Made by a program: the position numbers and the translations under genes
Source of the DNA: Chloroflexota bacterium
Lineage (GTDB): Bacteria > Chloroflexota > Dormibacteria > Dormibacterales > Dormibacteraceae
DNA length: 35,594 nt
Direction: 5' to 3'
Assembly: GCA_005889135.1 (NCBI GenBank)
Contig: VBEK01000145.1
Coordinates: 1-35,594 of the forward strand
Notes under the pieces: model-generated
What the model was told of the DNA's origin: nothing
What the model saw: only the letters and a program-made list of their open reading frames with translations
The model's database searches: none
In this document: positions 21,768 through 30,433 of the stretch, in pieces
Numbering within the stretch: the first letter of the stretch is position 1
Layout: each line of letters starts with the position of its first letter

Positions 21768-24700
21768 TTGCCGACAGTAACGCGTCGGGAATTCCTAAAG
21801 GTGGGTGTGGCCGGAGCCGGCGCCCTGGCGGCGTCTGGCCTCGGCTTCGATGACGCGCTGGCAAAATCCACCCAGATCAAGCAGAAGCTCCGCATCGAAG
21901 GCGCCAAAGAGCTGCACTCGGTCTGCCCCTACTGCGCCGTCGGCTGCTCGCTCGTCGCCTACACGAGAGCGAAGAGCAACGGCACGACCGAGCTCCTCCA
22001 GATCGAAGGCGATCCCGACAGCCCGGTCAACGAAGGCCGCCTCTGTCCGAAGGGCGCCACGGCGATGCAGCTCGCGGTCTCGCCCCGGCGGGTCGAGAGC
22101 CCGCTGTACAGGGCGGCGGGGGCGACCCGCTGGCAGAAGATGTCGTGGGACGAGATGCTCGACAAGATCGCGAAGAACATCAAGTCCTCTCGCGACGCGA
22201 CCTTCGTCACCACGGACGGCAACGGCAACACCGTCAACCGCACCGAAGGCATCGCCTTCGCGGGAGGCGCCGCGTTCAGCTCGGAGGAGGGCTACTTCGC
22301 CACCAAGCTGATGCGGGGCCTGGGACTGGTACATCTCGAGCAGCAGGCCAGGGTTTGACACGGCCCCACGGTGGTCAGTTTGGCCGCCACGTTCGGAAGG
22401 GGAGCGATGACCAACCACTGGCGCGACATCAAGAACGCCGACCTGATCCTGATCAACGGCGCCAACCCGGCTGAGGCGCACCCCGTCGGGTTCCAGTGGT
22501 TCATGCGGGCGAAGCTCGACCGCGGGGCGAAGATCATCCACGCCGACCCGCGGTTCACGCGCACCTCCGCGGTCGCGGACATGTACCTGCGCATACGAAC
22601 GGGCAGCGACGTCGCCTACTTCGGCGGGCTCATCAACTACGTGCTCCAGAACAACCTGTTCCACGACGCGTACGTGCGCAACTACACCAACGCGTCGTTC
22701 ATCGTCAAAGACGGCTACTCGTTCAAGGACGGGCTCTTCTCCGGTTACGACGCGAGCAAGCGCACGTACAACATCGCCACCTGGAGCTACGAAACCGACT
22801 CCGCCACCGGGTTCGCGATGCGGGACCTGACGCTCCAGCACCCACGCTCGGTGTTCCAGCTCATGAAGCAGCACTACTCGCGCTACACGCCGGAGATGGT
22901 CTCGAGCATCACCGGCATCCCGGTCGCGGACTTCAAGAAGGTCGCCGAGCTCGTCGGCCAGATGGGCAAGCCCGACAAGGTGATGACGATCGTCTACGCG
23001 GTCGGCCTGACGCACCACACGACGGGCGGCCAGCTCATCCGCTCGGGCGCGGCGCTGCAGCTGCTGCTGGGCAACATGGGCCGGCCCGGCGGCGGCATGA
23101 ACGCCGAGCGTGGGCACGCCAACATCCAGGGCAACACCGACCACGCGATCTCCTGGGAGATCCTGCCGGGCTACCTGCGGATCCCCGCGCCGGGCCAGAA
23201 GACGATCGCCGAGTACGTGGCCGCAAGCGCGCCCAAGAAGTCGGACAAGAACTCGTGGAACTTCTTCGGCACCAACTACAGCAAGTTCATGGTCAGCACG
23301 CTGAAGGCGTGGTTCGGCGACGCCGCGAAGAAGGACAACGAGTTCGCGTTCGACTTCATCCCCAAGCCCGCGTCCAACGCGTCCTGGATGACGATCTACG
23401 ACCAGGCGCTGAAGGGCAAGATGGAGGGGCTCATCCTCTCGGGCATGACCGCGGCCAGCATCGGCCCGGACAGCAACCAGGTCCGCGACGCGCTGGGCAA
23501 GCTCAAATGGCTCGTGGTGATGGACGCGCTGCCGACGACGAGTTCCGAGTTCTGGCATGCGCCGGGCGTCGACGCGGCTTCCGTGAAGACCGAGGTCTTC
23601 ATGGTCCCGACCACGCACTGGATCGAGAAGGACGGGTCGTTCGTCAACAGCGGTCGCTGGTCGCAGTGGAAAGACCAGGTGCTGCCGCCGGAAGGACAGG
23701 CCCGCCACGACCACTGGATCCTCGCCGACGTCTTCCAAAGGGTGAAGAAGCTGTACCAGTCGCAGGGCGGGAAGTTCCCCGACCCCGTCATGGCCCTGAC
23801 CTTCAACTACAAGGACGCGACCAAGCCAGAGCTCGACGAGATCGCCAAGGAGATCAACGGCAAGGACCTGACGACGGGCAAGCAGCTGGCGTCGTTCGCC
23901 CTGCTGAAAGACGACGGCACGACGACAACCGGCGACTGGATCTACACGGGCAGCTACACCGAAGCCGGCAACCTGATGAAGCGCCGCCAGGGCGTCCAGG
24001 ACCCCAAAGCCAACGACCCGACCGGCATGGGCTTCTTCGCCAACTGGGCGTGGAGCTGGCCGCTCAACCGCCGCGTGATGTACAACCGCGCCTCCGCCGA
24101 CCTCGACGGCAAGCCGTGGGACGCCACCCGGCCAGGCATCACCTGGGACGGGAGCAAGTGGGTCGGAGACGTGCCCGACTACCCGCCGACGATGGATCCG
24201 CACGACCCGGCCTCGTGGCTGCCGTTCATCATGAACGGCGAGGGCGTCGGGAGGCTGTTCAGCAACAGCATGATCGACGGCCCGTTCCCCGAGCACTACG
24301 AGCCGGTCGAGTCGCCGGTGGCGAACCCGCTGCACCCTGCCAACTCCGCGTCGCCGGTGGCGTTCCTCTACGACCAGGCGGCCGGGAGGCCCAACCGCTT
24401 CGGCGACGCCAAAGAGTTTCCGTACATCGCGACCAGCTACCGCCTCACCGAGCACGAGCACTACGTCACCCAGCACGTTCCCCATCTCGTGCAGCTGCAG
24501 CCGAAGGCGTTCGTCGAGATCCCCTACGAGCTGGCGAACGAGAAGGGGATCAAGAACGGCGAGCAGGTCCGGGTCTCGTCCAAGCGAGGCAAGCTGGAGG
24601 TTGCCGCGCTGGTGACCAAGCGCCTCGGGGCGCTGACGGTCGCCGGCCAGAAGGTGTACCAGATCGGCATCCCGATCCACTGGGGATACGTGGGCCTGTC

Positions 24701-24824
24701 CGCGGACAGCGACCCGGGCAAGGGCAGGTACTGGCTCGCCAACGCGCTGACGCCTTTCGTCGGCGACGCGAACGCACGCACGCCCGAGTTCAAGGCGTTC
24801 CTGGTGAACGTGGAGAAGCTGTGA
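21768..24824 (+). CDS. fdnG: Formate dehydrogenase catalytic subunit, selenocysteine-containing
   Basis: A 1018-residue molybdopterin (or tungsten) enzyme oxidising formate to CO2, matching FdnG/FdoG in length and order. TTG 21768 is the start, preceded by a G-rich ribosome site. The Tat signal TRREFLKVG (5-13) sends the folded protein outside the membrane. A [4Fe-4S] cluster is bound by C53, C56, C60 and C93 (CPYCAVGC, LCPKG). TGA at 22356-22358 is codon 197 and must be read as selenocysteine: the flanks LEQQARV and HGPTVVSLAATFGRGAMTNHW are continuous with the family, where Sec sits at exactly this point, and the frame does not change. Annotation software would split this into a 196-residue piece and a GTG-started piece at 22371. 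The stop overlaps fdhE by one base. It needs SelA/SelB/SelD and tRNA-Sec from elsewhere. Confidence 0.96.
22370..22388 (+). promoter_or_regulatory. SECIS-like hairpin for selenocysteine insertion
   Basis: Starting 12 nt after the TGA, GGTGGTC (22370-22376) pairs with GGCCGCC (22382-22388) to give a 7-bp helix with two G-U pairs, closed by the loop AGUUU (22377-22381). Bacterial SECIS hairpins sit just downstream of the UGA inside the coding region and keep a G in the first two loop positions for SelB; here the second loop base is G. The surrounding codons (HGPTVVSLAATFG) are also conserved as protein, so the RNA role is inferred from geometry. Confidence 0.65.
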
Positions 24825-25693
24825 TGACGGTCGCGGTCGCCGCGAGATCAGGGGTCTGGGCGGAGAGGCGCCGGCGGGTGGCCGAGCTGCGCGCGCGCCA
24901 GGGCTTCGCCCGGCAGCTGCTCGACTTCTACGGCGCGCTCCTGGGCGTCCAGGAAGCAGCGTTTCTCGAGGCGGCGGCGTCGCCGCCGCCGGCTGCGGAC
25001 CTGGCCGCGTACGTGGCCGAGACGGTGCTGCCGGGGATCGTCGACGTCGGCGTCGCGGCCGGCCCGGACAGCCTCCGCTCGGACCTGATCCGCCGTTTTG
25101 GCGCGTTCGAGGCCCACGAGCTGGTACGCGGCTGGATGCGCGGAGAGGAGCAGACCATGGTCGACCGCTTCCTCGCCCGCGCGTCGCTGGGGCCTGTGCT
25201 CGAGGCGCTCGACCAGGACGCCAAGGCGCAGTGCGCCGGCCCGCGCGACGCTCGCCACTGCCCGGAGTGCGGCGGCCCTCCCCAGCTCAGCTTCTCGGCA
25301 GCCGCGTCCGATGACCTCGCCACCGGGCGCAGATTTCTCGTCTGCGCGCGGTGCGCCGCCGCCTGGGGTTTCGCGCGCATGACATGCGCCGGGTGCGGCG
25401 AGGATGCGAGCGCCAGGCTGAGCGTGTTCAGCGAGCACGGCACGACCTCGGGGGAGCGCGGGAGCGTCGTCCGCGGGCTGCCGACTGGCGCGCCGGCGGC
25501 GGCGCACCGGCCGGTGTTCCCGCACACGCGGATCGAGGCCTGTGACACCTGCCACCACTACGTGCTGAGCATCGACCTCGCCATCGATCCGGCCGCCGTG
25601 CCGGTCGTGGACGAGATGGCGGCCATCCCCCTCGACCTCTACGCGCGTGAGCGCGGATATACGAAGGTCATCACCAACCTCATGGGCTTCTGA
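24824..25693 (+). CDS. fdhE: Formate dehydrogenase accessory protein FdhE
   Basis: A 289-residue cytoplasmic maturation factor. FdhE proteins are rubredoxin-like iron-binding proteins required for active formate dehydrogenases of the N/O type. The C-terminal half carries four Cys pairs: CPECGG (about 146-151), CARCAAAWG, CAGCG and CDTCHHY. The N-terminal half is helical (WAERRRRVAELRARQGFARQ). The ATG overlaps the fdnG stop (ATGA), and fdnH starts 2 bp after its stop, so supply of the factor is tied to its client. In E. coli it is last in the fdo operon; here it lies between the catalytic and iron-sulfur subunit genes. Confidence 0.93.
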   Translation: MTVAVAARSGVWAERRRRVAELRARQGFARQLLDFYGALLGVQEAAFLEAAASPPPAADLAAYVAETVLPGIVDVGVAAGPDSLRSDLIRRFGAFEAHELVRGWMRGEEQTMVDRFLARASLGPVLEALDQDAKAQCAGPRDARHCPECGGPPQLSFSAAASDDLATGRRFLVCARCAAAWGFARMTCAGCGEDASARLSVFSEHGTTSGERGSVVRGLPTGAPAAAHRPVFPHTRIEACDTCHHYVLSIDLAIDPAAVPVVDEMAAIPLDLYARERGYTKVITNLMGF

Positions 25694-25695
25694 GC

Positions 25696-26502
25696 ATGGC
25701 GACGAAGATCAAGGCAGGCGAGTCCTACGGCTTTTTCACCGACACCAGCGTGTGCATCGGGTGCAAGGCCTGCGAGGTCGCGTGCAAGGAGTGGAACGAG
25801 CTCCAGGGCAACAACGCGACATTCCTCGCCGACAGCTTCGACAACACCGGGGCTCTGGACGCGCAGAACTGGCGCCACGTCAAGTTCGTCGAGCACGTGC
25901 CGGACAAGCCCGCGACCGAGGGGAACGGCTTCGCCTGGCTGATGATGTCGGACGTCTGCAAGCACTGCAAGCAGGCGAGCTGCATGGAGGTCTGCCCGAC
26001 CAACGCCATCATCCGCACCGAGTTCGACACCGTCTTCATCCAGCAGGACGTCTGCAACGGCTGCCGGAACTGCGTCGCGGCCTGCCCTTACGGCGTGATT
26101 GGAATGAACAGCCAGACCGGCACCGCGCACAAATGCACGCTCTGCTACGACCGGCTGCAGGGCGGGCTCGAGCCGGCGTGCGCCAAAGCATGCCCGACGC
26201 AGTCGATTCAGTTCGGTCCGCTCGCCGAGCTGCAGCAGGCGGCCGACGTGCGGCTGGCGGCGCTGCACAGCCAGGGGCAGACCCAGGCCCAGCTCTACGG
26301 GCGCGACGACAAGGTCTACGGCGGCCTGAACGCTTTCTTCCTGCTCATGGACAAGCCCGAGACCTACGGCCTTCCGAACGCGGACAACGCGAAGCTCCCA
26401 AGCCGGAACAACGTTGGGGGCTACGTCGGCGCCGCGATCACGGCGGTCCTGGCGGTGGTCGCGGGCCTCGTGGCGTTCCGGCGTCGAGGCGAGGCCGCAT
26501 GA
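25696..26502 (+). CDS. fdnH: Formate dehydrogenase iron-sulfur subunit
   Basis: A 268-residue electron-transfer subunit. Four ferredoxin-like Cys groups are visible: CIGCKACEVAC, CKHCKQASCMEVCP, CNGCRNCVAACP and CTLCYDR with CAKACP. Together they hold four [4Fe-4S] clusters, as in FdnH. A C-terminal membrane span (about 240-262, VGAAITAVLAVVAGLVAF) followed by RRRGEAA anchors it, as in FdnH. It passes electrons from the selenoprotein to the membrane subunit. Its stop overlaps the next gene by 4 bp. Confidence 0.95.
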   Translation: MATKIKAGESYGFFTDTSVCIGCKACEVACKEWNELQGNNATFLADSFDNTGALDAQNWRHVKFVEHVPDKPATEGNGFAWLMMSDVCKHCKQASCMEVCPTNAIIRTEFDTVFIQQDVCNGCRNCVAACPYGVIGMNSQTGTAHKCTLCYDRLQGGLEPACAKACPTQSIQFGPLAELQQAADVRLAALHSQGQTQAQLYGRDDKVYGGLNAFFLLMDKPETYGLPNADNAKLPSRNNVGGYVGAAITAVLAVVAGLVAFRRRGEAA

Positions 26503-27413
26503 TCTACCTCGAGGCAGAGCACTTCGTCCGCGCCCCGGAGTGGACTTGGTACATCCTCTTCTACTTCTTCTTTGCGGGGCTTGCGGGCGGCGCCTACGTG
26601 CTCGGGAGCCTTCTCCGTCTCTCAGGCGACGCGCGGGATGAGCCCGCCGCGCGCGTCGCATTCCTGGTGAGCCTGCCCGCCACCCTGATCTGCCCGATCC
26701 TGCTGACGGCCGACCTCAACGCAAGCTGGATGAGGTTCTGGCACATGATGGTGAACACAACGCCCGGCGACGCGGGCCTGAACTTCAAGTACTGGTCACC
26801 GATGTCGGTGGGCGTCTGGGGCCTATTGCTCTTCGGTTTCTTCGTCGGCATCTCGGCGCTGGACGCATGGCTGCGCAACAGGGGCAGCTTTGGCCTTCTT
26901 CCCATGGCGGTCAATCGCGTCTTCAACGTGCTCGGGTCGCTCGTCGGAATCTTCATCGCTTCCTACACGGGCGTCCTGATCAGTGTCAGCAACCAGCCGG
27001 TGTGGAGCGATACGTGGGCTCTCGGCGGCCTGTTCCTCGCCTCCGGGCTCAGCGGCGCCGCGGCGCTGCTCGCGCTCCTCATCCGCAACCGCCCTGAGGC
27101 CAGCTTCAGCCTCGGCCGGCTCCACCAGGCGGACGGATACTTCTCCGCGCTCGAGCTTGCGCTGATCGTCGTCTTCTTCATCACCGTGGGCGCGGCCGGC
27201 AGCCTATCCCGCGAGGTGCCGTGGCTCCCGCTCTGGGCGCTCGCGGTGGTCGGAGTCGCCGCGTCCCTGGTCGAGGCGCGAGGGCACATGCGAATGCGAC
27301 CGAGCGGTTCGGGCACAGTTGCCGGAATCCGTCTCGACACCGTCGTGGTCTCGCTGCTCGCCCTGATCGGAGTCCTCGCCCTGCGAGCAGCGGTGATCTT
27401 CAGTGCCCAGTAA
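26499..27413 (+). CDS. NrfD/PsrC-type membrane subunit
   Basis: A 304-residue polytopic protein of the NrfD (polysulfide reductase PsrC) family with about eight membrane spans: FYFFFAGLAGGAYVLGSLLR near the start, later FNVLGSLVGIFIASYTGVLI. These subunits bind quinone without heme. Classical FdnGHI enzymes instead have a diheme cytochrome b as third subunit; no such gene is present here. The protein therefore probably links formate oxidation to the quinone pool through an Fe-S/NrfD route. ATG 26499 overlaps the fdnH stop; the end overlaps the Mrp gene by 11 bp. Confidence 0.9.
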   Translation: MIYLEAEHFVRAPEWTWYILFYFFFAGLAGGAYVLGSLLRLSGDARDEPAARVAFLVSLPATLICPILLTADLNASWMRFWHMMVNTTPGDAGLNFKYWSPMSVGVWGLLLFGFFVGISALDAWLRNRGSFGLLPMAVNRVFNVLGSLVGIFIASYTGVLISVSNQPVWSDTWALGGLFLASGLSGAAALLALLIRNRPEASFSLGRLHQADGYFSALELALIVVFFITVGAAGSLSREVPWLPLWALAVVGVAASLVEARGHMRMRPSGSGTVAGIRLDTVVVSLLALIGVLALRAAVIFSAQ

Positions 27414-28476
27414 GGACGAGATCCTCAACGTCCTGTCCGCGATCAAGGACCCCGACCTCGGGCGCGACGTGGTCAGCCTGGGCATGATCAAAGACCTCGA
27501 CGTCAGCGACCAGGGTCGCGTCAGCTTCACGTTTGAGCTGACGACGCCGGCGTGCCCGGTGCGTGACCGGTTTCAAAACCTGGCGCGGCAGCTGGTCTCC
27601 GACATCCCGGGGGTCACGGCGGTCGACCTGAAGATGACGGCGCAGGTGCGCGCCGCCTTCAACGGCCGCTCGCCGACGGCCGCGATCCCGGGTGTGAAGC
27701 ACGTGATCGCGGTGGGATCGGGCAAGGGTGGCGTGGGCAAGTCGACAGTGGCCGTGAACCTGGCGGCGTCTCTGCGTCTGGCGGGCGCGCGGGTCGGCCT
27801 GCTCGACGCCGACATCTACGGGCCTTCGGTGCCGGGCATGCTCGGCGTCACAGCGCAGCCGCAAGTGCGCGAGCAGCGGCTGGTGCCGCTGGAGGCGTAC
27901 GGCATGCAGGTCATCTCCATCGGCCTCCTCGCCGGCTCAGACAAGGCGATGGTGTGGCGGGGTCCCCTGGTCTCCCGAGCGATCGAGCAGATGCTGGGCG
28001 ACGTCTGGTGGGATGAGCTCGACTACCTGGTCGTCGACCTGCCGCCCGGCACCGGCGACGCGTCGCTGACCCTCGCCCAGGCAGTGCCGCTAACGGGCAT
28101 CGCCATCGTCTGCACCCCGCAGGAAACGGCGTTGAGGATCGCCCTCAAGGCGCTGCAGATGTTCCGGGGGCTGAACGTGCCGGCTCTGGGGTTGATCGAG
28201 AACATGAGCTGGTTCGTGTGCGACGGCTGCGGCAAGGAGCACTACGTGTTCGACCACGGCAAGGCCGAGCGTTCGGCCCAGAGGCTGGGGGTGCCGTACC
28301 TGGGCGCGATACCCATTGAGGGGTCGATCCGCGAGGAGGCGGACGCGGGGGTCCCGGTGGTCGTGTCGCGGCCTGACACGGCGGGGGCTCAGGCGCTGAG
28401 CAAGGTCGCGTCGGCGTTGGCGGCGAGGGTGTCGGTGCAGAGCTTTCGCCAGCTGCCGGTGATCAGCGTCCGCTAA
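27403..28476 (+). CDS. mrp: Mrp/ApbC-family iron-sulfur carrier ATPase
   Basis: A 357-residue protein. The N-terminal MIP18/DUF59 domain (about 1-85: ILNVLSAIKDPDLGRDVVSL, TTPACPVRD) is followed by a P-loop ATPase with the deviant Walker A GSGKGGVGKST (about 105-115), DADIYGPSVPGML, and YLVVDLPPGTGD. A CxxC lies in FVCDGCGKEHY and may hold a bridging cluster. Such proteins load Fe-S clusters onto target enzymes in the cytoplasm. GTG 27403 lies inside the end of the NrfD gene. Co-translation with a formate dehydrogenase carrying about five clusters suggests a dedicated role here, though Mrp proteins are usually general. Confidence 0.93.
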   Translation: MPSKDEILNVLSAIKDPDLGRDVVSLGMIKDLDVSDQGRVSFTFELTTPACPVRDRFQNLARQLVSDIPGVTAVDLKMTAQVRAAFNGRSPTAAIPGVKHVIAVGSGKGGVGKSTVAVNLAASLRLAGARVGLLDADIYGPSVPGMLGVTAQPQVREQRLVPLEAYGMQVISIGLLAGSDKAMVWRGPLVSRAIEQMLGDVWWDELDYLVVDLPPGTGDASLTLAQAVPLTGIAIVCTPQETALRIALKALQMFRGLNVPALGLIENMSWFVCDGCGKEHYVFDHGKAERSAQRLGVPYLGAIPIEGSIREEADAGVPVVVSRPDTAGAQALSKVASALAARVSVQSFRQLPVISVR

Positions 28477-28579
28477 GGGCGGGCGCTTATTCGCGCTTTT
28501 CGATCACGACGCGCCTATTGGCGCTGTCCGAGGCACGCCTTTTGATCGATACGCGCCCCTGATAGCCTGCCCGGCACAT
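28477..28579. repeat. Degenerate repeats in convergent gap, weak terminators
   Basis: The 103-bp gap between mrp and the convergent quinone reductase has three related blocks: GCGCTTATTCGCGC (28483-28496), GCGCCTATTGGCGC (28511-28524) and GCGCCCCTGATAG (28553-28565). Each of the first two is followed by similar text, and TTTTCGATCACGACGCGCC (28497-28515) resembles TTTTGATCGATACGCGCCC (28540-28558). The first block can fold (GCGC, loop TTATTC, GCGC) and is followed directly by TTTT, which may end the formate dehydrogenase transcript. The second is a perfect 5-bp stem with a TATT loop but no T-run. Confidence 0.4.
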
Positions 28580-29578
28580 CTATAGATCGCGCGCGCGCAC
28601 GAGGACGGTCTTTCCGGTACTGCGGCCGGCGGCGACGTCGGACAGCGCCTCGGCCGCTCGCTCGAGCGGCACCCGGCGCGACACGAGCGGGGCGATGCGT
28701 CCGGCCGAGTAAAGCCTCAGCAGCTCTTGCGTGCACTCGTCGACGAGGTCGCGCCGGCGCTCGTTGTACAGGCCCCAGTGCAGTCCGACCACGGAGTAGT
28801 TCTTGACCAGGACGTGGTTCGCGCGCGCCTGCGGGATCTGGCCGGACGCGAAGCCCACCACGACCAGACGACCCTCGAAGGCGATGCACTTCGTCGAGCG
28901 CTCGAAGGCGTCGCCCCCAACCGGGTCGTAGACGACGTCGGCGCCATGACCGCGGGTGAAGTCCTTCACCGCCTGGGCGACGTCTTGCTCGTGGTGCTGG
29001 ACCACCAGGTCGGCGCCGAGCCTCCTGCAGACTGCGGCCTTCTGCGCCGAGCCGACCGAGGCGATGACGACCGCACCGGCGGCCTTGCCGAGCTGGACGG
29101 CGGCGCTGCCGACGCCGCCCGCGGCGCCGTGCACCAACAGGAACTCGCCGGGCTGGAGCTGCGCCCGGCGGTTCAGGCCGAACCAGCCCGTCTGGTAGTT
29201 GATGAAGAACGCGGCCGCCTCCTCGAAGGACATCGAGTCCGGAATCTTGAGCACGTCCTCCGGGCGCGCATGCGCGAGCTCGGCGTAGCCGCCGCCGCCA
29301 AGACCGTCCGCCTGGACCCGCGCCAGGACACGGTCGCCGGCCTCGAAACCGCTGTCGCGGGGAACGCCGACCACGACGCCCGCCACCTCGGCGCCGGGTA
29401 CGAACGGCAGGTCTGGTTTCTGCTGGTAGGTCCCCGCGACCAGGAGGGAATCGAAGAAGTTGACGCCGGCGGCTTCCACCGCGATGCGCAGCATGCCAGG
29501 CGGTGTGCCGGGGTCGGGTAGGTCTTCGAAGGTCATCGAGTCCGGGGGTCCGTTGCGACGCACCACCCAGGCCTTCAT
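28580..29578 (-). CDS. MDR-family quinone oxidoreductase
   Basis: A 332-residue zinc-free medium-chain reductase of the NADPH:quinone oxidoreductase type. MKAWVVRRNGPPDSM starts the catalytic domain. GVNFFDSLLVAGTYQQKP and VPGAEVAGVV are standard, and LLVHGAAGGVGSAAVQLGKA is the nucleotide-binding loop. I start at ATG 29578, which has GGAGAG at a good distance; a longer open frame reaches 29659 but adds no family sequence. Substrate unknown; it differs in sequence from the reductase at 11039-12037. It is divergent from the membrane protein gene at 29683. Confidence 0.9.
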   Translation of the reverse strand: MKAWVVRRNGPPDSMTFEDLPDPGTPPGMLRIAVEAAGVNFFDSLLVAGTYQQKPDLPFVPGAEVAGVVVGVPRDSGFEAGDRVLARVQADGLGGGGYAELAHARPEDVLKIPDSMSFEEAAAFFINYQTGWFGLNRRAQLQPGEFLLVHGAAGGVGSAAVQLGKAAGAVVIASVGSAQKAAVCRRLGADLVVQHHEQDVAQAVKDFTRGHGADVVYDPVGGDAFERSTKCIAFEGRLVVVGFASGQIPQARANHVLVKNYSVVGLHWGLYNERRRDLVDECTQELLRLYSAGRIAPLVSRRVPLERAAEALSDVAAGRSTGKTVLVRARDL

Positions 29579-29682
29579 CTCCGCCTCTCCATCCAGCTCA
29601 TGGCCGACCCGAGCGTACTCCGGCCTCCACAGTCGTCGATCGCTCATGCTGCACCACAATCACTTCGCTGGAGGTTCTAAGG

Positions 29683-30381
29683 ATGCAGCGCGAGGACGGC
29701 GACGCCATCGGACGGTACGCCCGGCTCGGCCTGTGGGCGGTGCCGATCTACGCGCTCCTTCTAGGAGCTGGGACCATCACGCATCAGCCAGAGCCGCAAA
29801 CGCACCTTGGCGAGTGGTCCAGGTACGTCACCACGGACGAGTTCCTCGTCAGCCACCTCGTCGCGAGCATCGGGGGCGCGGTGTTCGGCGCTCTGGGCGC
29901 GGTCGCCCTGGGTATCGTGTTCATGAGGCGGGGCTCGGTCCGCCTCGGCCTGGCCGGACTGCTGACCGGCGTGGCCGGGAACGTGCTGATCACATCGTTG
30001 TTCGGAGTCGCCGCCTACACCCAGCCCGCGATCGGCCGCTTCTACCTCGCGGGACACCAGGACCTCGCGCAGGGTCTCTACTACGACGCCGCGCAGCCGG
30101 TCGCCCTGGTGGTCGTCGGCCTACTGAGCGTGGCTCTTCTCAGCGCGAGCTTCATCGTCTTCGGCGTCGCGGTGGCGCGGACTTCAGATTTGCCTCGACT
30201 TGCAGGGATCGGGCTGGCGGTCTCGATCGTGCTGTTTGCGCTTGTCGGCTTCGTCCTGGACAACTGGGTGCAGAGCGTCGGCGCAGCGCTGATGACCGTT
30301 TGCGCCGTGTGGATCGCCGTCGTGGCCCGCGGGCGGGCACAACCCGTGGGGCAGCCCGACCGGGATTCGGTGGCGGGCTAG
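29683..30381 (+). CDS. Six-span membrane protein of unknown function
   Basis: A 232-residue membrane protein. ATG 29683 is preceded by a perfect GGAGG with 8-nt spacing. About six hydrophobic segments are visible: YARLGLWAVPIYALLLGAG, HLVASIGGAVFGALGAVALG, LGLAGLLTGVAGNVLITSLF, VALVVVGLLSVALLSASFIV, LAGIGLAVSIVLFALVGFVL and ALMTVCAVWIAVVA. Charged loops contain HQDLAQGLYYD. I recognise no family. The next gene, 52 bp on, has its own strong ribosome site. Confidence 0.75.
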   Translation: MQREDGDAIGRYARLGLWAVPIYALLLGAGTITHQPEPQTHLGEWSRYVTTDEFLVSHLVASIGGAVFGALGAVALGIVFMRRGSVRLGLAGLLTGVAGNVLITSLFGVAAYTQPAIGRFYLAGHQDLAQGLYYDAAQPVALVVVGLLSVALLSASFIVFGVAVARTSDLPRLAGIGLAVSIVLFALVGFVLDNWVQSVGAALMTVCAVWIAVVARGRAQPVGQPDRDSVAG

Positions 30382-30433
30382 ACTTCCCGCTCGCCGGTCA
30401 GCTGCATAGATAAGAAGGAGGATCCAACCGAGC

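Noticed and set aside
22356-22358. TGA inside the formate dehydrogenase gene as a nonsense mutation or pseudogene
   Set aside because: The frame is unchanged on both sides, the TGA is at the known selenocysteine position and a SECIS-like hairpin follows.
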